DNA of 6,546 nt from Planctomycetia bacterium. Lineage in GTDB: Bacteria > Planctomycetota > Planctomycetia > Gemmatales > Gemmataceae. Below the pieces are notes generated by a model that saw nothing but the letters and a program-made list of their open reading frames with translations, was not told where the DNA came from and searched no databases. Where the stretch lies: the NCBI GenBank assembly GCA_025356615.1, contig JANXSH010000307.1, positions 1 through 6,546 on the forward strand, read 5' to 3'. A program made the translations under genes and the position numbers. Shown one piece after another: positions 1 to 6,304 of the stretch; the stretch's first letter is position 1; each line of letters begins with the position of its first letter.

Positions 1-126
1 TGGGCTTTGTTCGTTTGTTCGTCCCCCCCCTGCTCTTGTCCGCCCCCCGCGTCCTGTGTTACAACCCCCACACTTCTTGTTCTACTTCCGGATCGATCCG
101 TCCTCGCCTCGGGAAGCTCAGCGAAC
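1..126. other. C-rich leader upstream of the ABC exporter gene, no gene seen
   Basis: The stretch before the first start codon holds no convincing coding sequence. The exporter's reading frame is open through it, but the translation there is a Pro/Ser/Cys-rich string unlike any transporter N-terminus. It contains an 8-nt tandem repeat (TTTGTTCG at 6-13 and 14-21), a run of eight C (23-30) and a second C run near 43-48. The operon promoter should lie here or further left, but no clear -35/-10 pair can be picked out. No strong Shine-Dalgarno precedes ATG 127; the nearest purine-rich string is GGGAAG at about 112-117. Confidence 0.4.
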
Positions 127-2217
127 ATGAAGAATTTCCTCCGCGCCCTACGTCACGCCTGGCCTTATCGGAGGCGGCTCGCCATTTCCGCCGCTGCGGC
201 CCTCATCGCGGCCATGCTATGGGGGGGGAACTTCACCTCCATCTACCCCGTCCTCAAACTGTTGCACACCAACGAGAGTCTGCACACCTGGGTCGATGGC
301 TGCATCGCCTCGACGCAAAAGGACGTGGACGACTGGCAGAAGCTCATCGACGAGCGCAGCGATGAGCAAAAGGCGCTCGAGAAGCTCCCCCAGACGAAGG
401 TTGTCCTCAAGCAGCAACGCGACCTTTCCAGCGACCTGCTCCGCCTGGAGAACAAGCTCCAGCCCGCACGGTCGTCGCTCTACTGGTACCAGGTGCTGCG
501 CAGGTACATCGTCCTGCTCCTTCCCGACGACTGCTTCCGCACGCTCGTTTGGCTCGTCATCGCAGTATTCGTTGGCCTCGTCGTGAAGTGCTTCTTCGAG
601 TTCGTCCAGGAGTTCCTCGTCGGCAGCATCGTCAATCGGACCCTGTTCGACCTGCGCAATCGCTTCTACCGCAACGCGATCCACCTCGACGTGGCCCAGT
701 TCGGCGAGCAGGGCACGACGGAACTCATGGCCCGGTTCACGAACGACATGGAGTCCCTCGGGGCCGGCCTCAAAATGCTCTTCGGCAAGGTGGTCGCCGA
801 GCCGTTGCGCGTCATCGCCTGCGTCATCATCGCCTGCATGATTAGCTGGCAACTCTCGCTCCTGTTCCTGATCCTCGTGCCGATCGCCGCGATCGTCCTC
901 TACAAGGTCGGCCGGATCATGCGGCAGGCGACGAGGCGCGTCCTCGAGCGAATGTCGAACATCTACAAGATCCTCCAGGAGTCGTTCCAGGGCATCCGCG
1001 TCGTCAAGGCGTTCTCGATGGAAGCCTACGAGCGTCGGCGATTCCTCGAGGCGACCCGCGACTACGCGCAGCGAGCGCAGAAGGTCGTCACCATCGAGGC
1101 GATGGCCGACCCGATCATGGAAATCCTCGGCGTCTTGGCCGTGGCGACCGCCCTGCTCGCCGGTTCGTACCTCGTGCTGACGCGCCACACGCACATGTTC
1201 GGTCTTCGCATGACGGACAAGCCGCTCGAGCCGGAGTCGATGCTCCAGCTCTACATCCTGCTCGCGGCCATCGCCGACCCGGTGCGGAAGCTGTCGAACG
1301 TCTTCACCCGGCTCCAGTCGGGTTGTGCCGCCGCCGACCGCATCTTCGCCTTCATCGACCGGATGCCCAGGGTGCAGCCGAACCACGACGGCCCCCACCT
1401 GACCCGTCCCGAGTGGCTGCCGCCGCGCCGCCAGCGCGTCCCGATGGAGCAGGCGGAGAGGAACACGATACCCGTCGTCCCGAATTACATCGAGTTCCGC
1501 GATGTCTGCTTCTCCTACGACCCCGAGAGGCCGATCCTGTCGCACATCAACCTCACGGTCCGCGCCGGGGAGACGATCGCGCTCGTCGGCCACAACGGCT
1601 GCGGCAAGAGTACCCTCGTCAACCTCATCATGCGGTTCCACGACCCCGACCACGGGAGCGTCCTCGTCGACGGCCTCGACCTGCGCAAGACCCACCTCGG
1701 CAGCCTCCGCCGCCAGTTGGCGCTGGTAACGCAGGACACGTTCCTCTTCGACGACACGATCTTCGCCAACATCGCCTACGGCACGCGCGGGGCGACGCGT
1801 GAGGAGGTCGAGGACGCGGCCCGACGGGCGTTCGCCCACGACTTCATCGTCGGCATGCCCGGTGGCTACGAGACGCACGTTGGGGAGAAGGGCTGCAAGC
1901 TGTCCGGCGGCCAGACGCAGCGCATCGCCCTGGCCCGCGCCATCCTCCGCAACCCGGCCATCCTGATCCTCGACGAGTTCACCAGCCAGGCCGACACCTC
2001 GAGCGAGGCCGACATCCACCGGGCGCTCGAAGAATTCAAGGTGGGGCGGACGCTGTTCTTCATCACGCACCGGCTGCACACCCTCGAGATCGCCGACCGG
2101 ATCGTTGTCCTCGAGAACGGCAACATCGTCGCCGTGGGCACGCACTCCGAGTTGATCGTCGGCTGTCCCGCGTACATCCGGCTGCACGAGGCGCAGAACC
2201 AGCGTCGATGCGCATGA
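127..2217 (+). CDS. ABC exporter, fused permease and ATPase (MsbA/lipid-flippase type)
   Basis: A 696-residue half-transporter that should homodimerise in the inner membrane and export a lipid or other hydrophobic substrate using ATP. The permease half (about 1-410) has hydrophobic segments near 19-46, 138-165, 226-262 and 331-352, and a helix around 373-383. The ATPase half (about 453-690) is complete: Walker A G488-T496 (GHNGCGKST), Q-loop Q536, signature LSGGQ 592-596, Walker B ending D616-E617, and H-loop H648. The D-loop region reads TSQAD where SALD is usual. Between the first two membrane segments lies a charged, heptad-like insert (about 47-125), making the protein some 100 residues longer than typical MsbA (about 580). 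ATG 127 is chosen because homology-like sequence begins there; the frame is open further upstream but looks non-coding. The stop overlaps the next gene's start. The ABC exporter class is certain; the substrate is unknown. Confidence 0.93.
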   Translation: MKNFLRALRHAWPYRRRLAISAAAALIAAMLWGGNFTSIYPVLKLLHTNESLHTWVDGCIASTQKDVDDWQKLIDERSDEQKALEKLPQTKVVLKQQRDLSSDLLRLENKLQPARSSLYWYQVLRRYIVLLLPDDCFRTLVWLVIAVFVGLVVKCFFEFVQEFLVGSIVNRTLFDLRNRFYRNAIHLDVAQFGEQGTTELMARFTNDMESLGAGLKMLFGKVVAEPLRVIACVIIACMISWQLSLLFLILVPIAAIVLYKVGRIMRQATRRVLERMSNIYKILQESFQGIRVVKAFSMEAYERRRFLEATRDYAQRAQKVVTIEAMADPIMEILGVLAVATALLAGSYLVLTRHTHMFGLRMTDKPLEPESMLQLYILLAAIADPVRKLSNVFTRLQSGCAAADRIFAFIDRMPRVQPNHDGPHLTRPEWLPPRRQRVPMEQAERNTIPVVPNYIEFRDVCFSYDPERPILSHINLTVRAGETIALVGHNGCGKSTLVNLIMRFHDPDHGSVLVDGLDLRKTHLGSLRRQLALVTQDTFLFDDTIFANIAYGTRGATREEVEDAARRAFAHDFIVGMPGGYETHVGEKGCKLSGGQTQRIALARAILRNPAILILDEFTSQADTSSEADIHRALEEFKVGRTLFFITHRLHTLEIADRIVVLENGNIVAVGTHSELIVGCPAYIRLHEAQNQRRCA
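221..228 (+). repeat. Run of eight G inside the exporter coding sequence
   Basis: Eight consecutive G form codons W32-G33-G34 in the first membrane helix of the exporter. A one-base slip would abolish the protein. The frame is intact in this sequence. It may be chance in GC-rich DNA. Confidence 0.6.
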
Positions 2218-3935
2218 TCGACCGCGTCTCTCGCGTGGGTTGGGCGGTTGTCCTATCGCTGCTCGCCGTCGGGCTGGCCCTCCCTTTCATCGGGCTGGGC
2301 GAGCGCGACCTGTGGAGCAGCCACGAGGCGCGGGCCGCGATGGACGCGCGGAGCGTACTCGACCCGCTGCCCGGCCAACCGGCGGGCATGCCGCACCTGG
2401 ACGACGGCCGTCCCGACTTTCAGAAGCCCCCAACGTTCTACTGGGTCGTCGCCGCCATCGCTCGGTTGCGCGGCGTCGAGGTGGACGCGCTCGCCGTTCG
2501 CTTGCCCGCAGCGCTGTCGGCATTCGGGGTGGCCACCGCCGTCGGCCTGACCCTGGCGCTGGGCTTCGGTCGGCCCCTTGCGGGGGCGATCGCGGCGCTC
2601 GTGCTGGTGACGAGCATCCACTTCCCCTGGCTGGCGCGCATCGGGCGCATCGACATGCCGCTGACGTTCACGGTGTGTTTGGCGGCGTTGGGGTTTGCCC
2701 TGCGAAGACCTAACCCCCTAACCCCCTTCCCTAAAAGGAAGGGGGGACCAGACACCTCCCTCTCTGGCTCCCCCTCCCCTTTAGGGGTGGGGGCTGGGGG
2801 GTGGGGTCCTCCTCGGGGAGACCTAAAAGTAGAAGGGGAGCCAGAATCGAACTTGTCTGCCTCCCCCTCTCCGTTCAGGGGAGGGGGCTGGGGGGTGGGG
2901 TCTTTCCTCCTCGCCTACCTCGCCTGCGCCGCCGGGGTGCTGCTCAAAGGCCCGATCGGCCTCGTGTTGCCCGGAGCGATCGTGGCGGCGGTCCTGCTCC
3001 AGCGCGGGGCGTGGCCGGCGGTGTGGGAAGGCAGGGCGTGGTGGCGATTGATGCAAGAGTTGCACGTCGTGCCGGGGCTGTTGCTCGTCGCGGTGATCGT
3101 CGGGCCGGTCTATCTCTGGCTGGAATACGCCTCCGGGGGTCAGTTCGCGCGGGAGTTCCTCTGGTATCACAACGTGACGCGCGGCCTGGGCGGGTCGAAC
3201 TTGTCGTCCCATCCGGTATGGCTCTATGTGCCGTACTTCCTGCTCTACTTCCTCCCGTTCAGCCCGCTCGTGCTGCTCGGCCTCTGTCGCGTGCCCTGGC
3301 GAGACGACGCGGTCGCCCGGTTCGGGCTGGCCTGGCTGGTCGGCGTCCTCGTCCTCCTGTCGGCGGCGAAGTTCAAGCGGGCCGACTACCTCGCGCCGGC
3401 CTATCCGGGGGCGGCGATCTTCCTGGGCTGCCTGTGCGAGCGCTGGACGGCGGGCAGGCGCGGCGTGGTCCTCATGGCGGCGCTGGCGCTCGTCGGTTGG
3501 GTGGGTCGGCAGTCCGTCCTGCTGCCCGCCGAGGAGCATTATCGCGACTACCGCAGTTTCGCGCAGGTCGTCCGCGAGTCGGCCCCTCGTCCCGCCGAGA
3601 TTACGTTCTTCCGAACGGAGGCGCACGCGCTCGCGTTCCATGTGGGCCGACCTCTGGGCCGGTTCGTAGAATGGGAAGCGTTGGAGGCTCGACTCCTCCG
3701 CCCCGGCATCCATCACGTCGTGATGCCGCCGAGCGTCCTCGTCGAGTCCCGCAGTCGGCTGCCCGGCTTCGTCCTCGACGAGGTGTCGAGGAACACCGAC
3801 GCGACCGGACGACACGAACGCCCCCTGGTGTTGGTGCGAGCCAGACTCCGAACCCCCGCGAGCGACCATGCCCGAATTCCCCAAGCTGCCGCCGATCTCC
3901 CACGAGCCGATCAGCATCGTCCTGCTGGCCCATGA
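2208..3935 (+). CDS. GT39/ArnT-like membrane glycosyltransferase with an in-frame repeat insertion
   Basis: A 575-residue polytopic protein resembling the ArnT/PMT (GT39, GT-C fold) family, which transfers a sugar from a polyprenyl-phosphate carrier on the outer face of the membrane. Segment 12-31 is the first membrane helix. The following loop carries LWSSHEARA with E40 at the family's acidic catalytic site, where DE is the usual pair. KPP (73-75) precedes the second helix. GRID (146-149) supplies a second acid, D149. LLKGPIGLVLP begins at 245, WYHNV lies near 320, KFKRADYLAPAYP spans 388-400, and a soluble C-terminal region follows. Residues 168-231 (PNPLTPFPKRKG to GGGWGVG) are not family-like and come from a repeat element; without them the protein is about 511 residues, a normal length. 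It overlaps the exporter gene by 10 nt; an alternative ATG at 2214 gives an ATGA overlap. Its 3' end overlaps the next gene by 68 nt. The sugar and acceptor are unknown. Confidence 0.88.
   Translation: MRMIDRVSRVGWAVVLSLLAVGLALPFIGLGERDLWSSHEARAAMDARSVLDPLPGQPAGMPHLDDGRPDFQKPPTFYWVVAAIARLRGVEVDALAVRLPAALSAFGVATAVGLTLALGFGRPLAGAIAALVLVTSIHFPWLARIGRIDMPLTFTVCLAALGFALRRPNPLTPFPKRKGGPDTSLSGSPSPLGVGAGGWGPPRGDLKVEGEPESNLSASPSPFRGGGWGVGSFLLAYLACAAGVLLKGPIGLVLPGAIVAAVLLQRGAWPAVWEGRAWWRLMQELHVVPGLLLVAVIVGPVYLWLEYASGGQFAREFLWYHNVTRGLGGSNLSSHPVWLYVPYFLLYFLPFSPLVLLGLCRVPWRDDAVARFGLAWLVGVLVLLSAAKFKRADYLAPAYPGAAIFLGCLCERWTAGRRGVVLMAALALVGWVGRQSVLLPAEEHYRDYRSFAQVVRESAPRPAEITFFRTEAHALAFHVGRPLGRFVEWEALEARLLRPGIHHVVMPPSVLVESRSRLPGFVLDEVSRNTDATGRHERPLVLVRARLRTPASDHARIPQAAADLPRADQHRPAGP
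2722..2745. repeat. Perfect 9-bp hairpin in the left part of the repeat element
   Basis: CCCCCTTCC (2722-2730) pairs perfectly with GGAAGGGGG (2737-2745) across a 6-nt loop, CTAAAA. In the GT39 frame this stretch reads TPFPKRKG. Confidence 0.75.
2768..2808 (+). repeat. Repeat unit copy 1: hairpin followed by four G-runs
   Basis: CCCCCTCCCC (2770-2779) pairs with GGGGTGGGGG (2784-2793) with one mismatch and a TTTA loop. The right arm continues into two more G-runs, so 2784-2806 holds four runs of four or more G separated by loops of 1, 2 and 1 nt. The unit ends GGGGTC. It is nearly identical in layout to the copy at 2861-2902. Confidence 0.75.
2861..2902 (+). repeat. Repeat unit copy 2: hairpin followed by four G-runs
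   Basis: CCCCCTCTCC (2863-2872) pairs with GGGGAGGGGG (2878-2887) through a GTTCA loop, with one G-T wobble. The last 20 bases are identical to those of copy 1 (2789-2808), while the stem's left arm and loop differ. G-runs of at least four occur at 2878-2881, 2883-2887, 2890-2895 and 2897-2900. Confidence 0.75.
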
Positions 3936-4710
3936 GACCGACTCGTCGATCGACGAGTGGCTCGGCTTCGCCGATCGCCGCGCCGGAAGGGACGAAGTCC
4001 TCCTCGTCGATGACGGCGTCGGCGTGCGACCGACGCCTCATCCGCGACTCCGCGTCATCGTCCACGAGAAGGCGCGCGGGGTCGGTGCCGCGCTACGATC
4101 GGGACTGGCCGAGGCGAGCCGGCCGCTGATCTTCTACACCCTGTGCGACCCGCGCTACCGCCCGGAGATCCTGGAGAAGTTCCTGGCGGGCAAAATGGAG
4201 GAGTCCGAAGACCTCCAGATCGATCACATGCACCTCATCTCGGGCTATCGCGCCGGAGTTCGGGTGCCCGCGGCGCTGCGCGCCGTCGGGTGGGCGTGGC
4301 GGATGGCCTTGCGCGTCGCGTTCAGCTTGCCGACCCGCCCGCTGCCGGGCTGGCTCGGCTGGCGGCGGCACTTCGCCACCCTCGCGTCGCGGGTCTTCCT
4401 CGGCATTCGATACGTCGATGTGGCCTGCCCGGCGCGACTGCTGCGCCGCGACATCCTGCCGCGCATCCCGATCCAGAGCGACGGCCCGATGGCCCACGCC
4501 GAGCTGCTCGCCAAGGCGAACTTCCTCGGCTGCGTCCTCGGCGAGGAGGTGCCCCTCGCCCTCTCGCCGGGGCCGTACAACGGCGACGCGAGGGCGATCT
4601 ACCGCGAGGCCAAGAGGCTGTTCGATCACCCCGACTTCGGCCCGGCAGTATTGCCCCAGGTAGGAGACCCGAACCCCGCCCGGACCGCGATATGCCCTCC
4701 ATCGCCTTGA
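3868..4710 (+). CDS. Divergent GT2-fold glycosyltransferase-like protein
   Basis: A 280-residue protein without an obvious membrane segment, resembling family 2 (GT-A) transferases of the polyprenyl-phosphate sugar synthase type. ISIVLLAHE (16-23) and EVLLVDDG (43-50) match the family's opening strands and the VDDGS motif. GVGAALRSGLAEA (71-83) matches the usual GxGAAxRxG segment. LISGYRAGVR (123-132), DVACPARLLRRDIL (184-197) and GEEVPL (225-230) match later conserved stretches. The usual DxD metal site after the third strand is not clear; the equivalent stretch reads IFYTLCDPRYRPE (88-100), with only D94 available. It may therefore be catalytically altered. ATG 3868 was chosen because the fold begins directly after it; it overlaps the GT39 gene by 68 nt, suggesting translational coupling. 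A plausible role is making or modifying the lipid-linked sugar for the GT39 neighbour. The family is fairly sure; the reaction is inferred. Confidence 0.8.
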   Translation: MPEFPKLPPISHEPISIVLLAHETDSSIDEWLGFADRRAGRDEVLLVDDGVGVRPTPHPRLRVIVHEKARGVGAALRSGLAEASRPLIFYTLCDPRYRPEILEKFLAGKMEESEDLQIDHMHLISGYRAGVRVPAALRAVGWAWRMALRVAFSLPTRPLPGWLGWRRHFATLASRVFLGIRYVDVACPARLLRRDILPRIPIQSDGPMAHAELLAKANFLGCVLGEEVPLALSPGPYNGDARAIYREAKRLFDHPDFGPAVLPQVGDPNPARTAICPPSP

Positions 4711-4901
4711 GCCAGTGGCAGACGGACCGGATGCCGCGTTTGGATGAGCTGGAGGCGCATTGCGCCGCGCTCTCTGGGGCATCTCCGCCGGAGACGTTGC
4801 AAGGCTATGTAATGCTCCTGAGCGGACACTTCCAGGGGTTTTGCTGGGATCTCTATAACGAGTGCGCTCAGGTCGTAGGAAGTTTCTGCCCTGTGGGGTA
4901 G
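4692..4901 (+). CDS. Short hypothetical ORF, probably the 5' remnant of a longer gene
   Basis: Sixty-nine codons starting at ATG 4692, overlapping the GT2-like gene's 3' end by 19 nt and ending at TAG 4899-4901. The translation looks protein-like: LDELEAHCAAL (residues about 17-27) followed by LQGYVMLLSGHFQGFCWDLYNECAQ (written here only as a helix-rich block, about 37-61). I recall longer hypothetical proteins with a similar opening of the type 'LLSxxFQGFCRDL', which continue well past this point; the same pattern faintly recalls N-termini of HEPN-like families. Here the frame stops eight residues after that block, and I find no clear continuation in other frames before the convergent gene. 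No good ribosome-binding site is visible. It is either a degraded fragment or a small gene of unknown function. Confidence 0.45.
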   Translation: MPSIALSQWQTDRMPRLDELEAHCAALSGASPPETLQGYVMLLSGHFQGFCWDLYNECAQVVGSFCPVG

Positions 4902-4959
4902 TCCGTGAAGCACCCAGCCACGAGAGCGGAGCATCCCACGTTTTGGGTCATCGTCCCCC

Positions 4960-4982
4960 GCGTCGAGTATCGAACTCGACGC
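4960..4982. terminator. Hairpin between convergent genes, possible transcription end signal
   Basis: GCGTCGAGT (4960-4968) and ACTCGACGC (4974-4982) form a perfect 9-bp stem with a 5-nt loop. It sits 5 nt beyond the hom stop codon on the minus strand and downstream of the plus-strand genes. Neither strand has a T-run after the stem, so it is not a canonical intrinsic terminator. It could protect 3' ends or act with Rho. Confidence 0.45.
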
Positions 4983-4987
4983 AACTC

Positions 4988-6304
4988 CTACCGCTCCTTG
5001 TAATCCTCGACGGGATAATAGACCGCCGGGCTGGAGAGGAAGGGCAAACCGTCGAGTTTGGTACACGCCGCGCGAAAGTATCCTGTCGAGGCGGTGTGCG
5101 TCATGATGACGAGGTGGACGCGCTGTTCTGCGGGCAGGTCGGGCACTTCGTGTTGGATCACGGAGGCGATGCTGATCTGGTGCTGGGCCAGCACGCTCGC
5201 GACCTCCGACAGGACACCGGGGCGGTCATCCACCAGAAGTCGCAGATAGAACCGACTGCGGACCGAATCCGCCGGACGCATCTTCAAACGCGGTCCGTCG
5301 TGCGACCATAGCCGTTGGGTCTGGAACAAGCGCTGGGTTCGCCCGATGGCCAGGTCGATGAGATCGGCGGTGACGGCGCTGGCGGTCGGCATCTGGCCCG
5401 CCCCCTTGCCGTAGAAAAGCGTGTCCTCGACGGCGTCCCCGGTGACATGGATCGCGTTGTATGCGCCGCGGACCTGGGCAATCGGGGTGTGTCGCCGAAG
5501 GAGGACCGGCGAGACATGGGCCGCGAGCAGCCCTTCGCTCAGCCACGTCTCGGCGAGGAGCTTGATGATGTAGCCCAGTTCGCCGGCGAAGCGGATGTCG
5601 ATCGAATCGATACCGCCCACGCCCCGCCGCTCGATCGCCTCGAGGGGGACGGTCATGCCGTAGGCGATCTGCGCGAGGATGGCGAGCTTGTGGGCGGCAT
5701 CGGTGCCGTCGATGTCGAGGGTGGGGTCGGCCTCGGCATAGCCACGCTCCTGGGCCTCGGCGAGCGCCTGGGCATAGGTCTGGCCGGTCTCGGTCATCGC
5801 CGACAGGATGAAATTGCTCGTGCCGTTGAGGATTCCCTGGAGTGAGAGGATCTGGTTGGCCGCGAGGGACTGGGTCAGGGCGGCGATAATGGGGACGCCG
5901 CCCGCGACGCTGGCCTCGAACGCGATCGCACGCCCGTGCTTCCGGGCGGCGTCGAATATTTCTGTGCCGTGGGTAGCGAGTAGCGCCTTGTTCGCGGTGA
6001 TGACATCCTTGCCCGCCGCGAGGATTCGGCAGACGGCCTGCCTGGCCCACTCCACGCCGCCGACGAGTTCGGCGACGACCTGGACTTGGGGGTCGGCGAG
6101 GACAATGTCGAGGTCCGTCGTGAGGATTTCGGGCGGGATTCGCACGGCACGCGGCTTCTCCGGGTGGCGAACGACCACTCGACGGAGCAAGAGCGGACGA
6201 CCGGCTCGCGCCGTCAGCCGATCGGGTTGCTCGAGCAACAACCGGGCAACGCCCCCTCCCACCGTACCACAGCCGACCAGCGCCACGCCCAGCGGTTCGC
6301 TCAT
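4988..6304 (-). CDS. hom: Homoserine dehydrogenase
   Basis: A 438-residue cytoplasmic enzyme reducing aspartate semialdehyde to homoserine with NAD(P)H, the branch step toward threonine and methionine. The N-terminal nucleotide-binding domain (about 1-135) has GCGTVG at 11-16, and ANKALLA contains K106. The catalytic domain (about 145-325) contains NGTSNFIL (160-167) and YAEADPTLDIDGTDAAHK (189-206), where E191, D202 and K206 fall at the spacing of yeast E208, D219 and K223. A C-terminal ACT domain (about 352-430, LRLLVDDRPGVLSEVASVL) is the usual site of threonine feedback inhibition. Length is typical for the bacterial ACT-containing form. The start at 6304 is set by the onset of homology (SEPLGVALVG) and a well-placed GGAGAGG; a GTG at 6379 in the same frame would add 25 unlikely residues. 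It is convergent with the glycosyltransferase operon and read away from the 5S gene. Confidence 0.96.
   Translation of the reverse strand: MSEPLGVALVGCGTVGGGVARLLLEQPDRLTARAGRPLLLRRVVVRHPEKPRAVRIPPEILTTDLDIVLADPQVQVVAELVGGVEWARQAVCRILAAGKDVITANKALLATHGTEIFDAARKHGRAIAFEASVAGGVPIIAALTQSLAANQILSLQGILNGTSNFILSAMTETGQTYAQALAEAQERGYAEADPTLDIDGTDAAHKLAILAQIAYGMTVPLEAIERRGVGGIDSIDIRFAGELGYIIKLLAETWLSEGLLAAHVSPVLLRRHTPIAQVRGAYNAIHVTGDAVEDTLFYGKGAGQMPTASAVTADLIDLAIGRTQRLFQTQRLWSHDGPRLKMRPADSVRSRFYLRLLVDDRPGVLSEVASVLAQHQISIASVIQHEVPDLPAEQRVHLVIMTHTASTGYFRAACTKLDGLPFLSSPAVYYPVEDYKER

Larger units (their letters stand above)
2707..2902. repeat. Palindromic C-rich/G-rich repeat element (MITE- or REP-like) inside the GT39 gene
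   Basis: A block of about 196 bp that differs sharply from its surroundings. The left end starts GACCTAACCCCCTAACCCCC and the right end, read in reverse complement, starts GACCCCACCCCCCAGCCCCC. Over 25 nt the two ends match at 20 positions, so they are imperfect terminal inverted repeats. Inside are a perfect 9-bp hairpin and two similar hairpin-plus-G-tract units. An 11-bp inverted pair (TCTGGCTCCCC 2763-2773, GGGGAGCCAGA 2835-2845) links the units. No transposase is encoded, so it would have to be moved in trans or be a passive repeat. Similar C/G-rich palindromes are, to my recollection, scattered in many copies in some planctomycete and cyanobacterial genomes. Exact borders and any target duplication cannot be fixed from one copy. 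Confidence 0.72.

Noticed and set aside
36..62. Possible promoter TTGTCC and TGTTAC upstream of the exporter
   Set aside because: The spacing is only 15 nt and both boxes are weak matches; such pairs are expected by chance.
217..2187. Long open frame of 656 codons on the minus strand opposite the exporter
   Set aside because: Its composition (D, E, R, V, H-rich without motifs) is that of an antisense shadow in GC-rich DNA; the plus-strand frame has every ABC motif.
2707..2902. CRISPR array or Rho-independent terminator
   Set aside because: There are only two similar units, both palindromic and without regular unique spacers, and no T-run follows the stems; the block is translated within a gene.
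2823..3917. Minus-strand open frame of 364 codons opposite the GT39 gene
   Set aside because: Low-complexity charged translation without motifs; antisense shadow.
2801..4129. Plus-strand open frame of 442 codons overlapping the GT39 gene
   Set aside because: Arg/Ala/Gly/Pro-rich translation with no domain; it is a shifted frame of the GT39 gene, which has clear family motifs.
4935..4947. Small inverted repeat CCCA...TGGG near the convergent junction
   Set aside because: Only four base pairs, not distinguishable from chance; the neighbouring 9-bp stem is the real structure.
5226..6050. Minus-strand open frame of 274 codons within hom
   Set aside because: A shifted frame of hom, Arg/Pro/Gly-rich; hom has a full set of catalytic motifs in the other frame.
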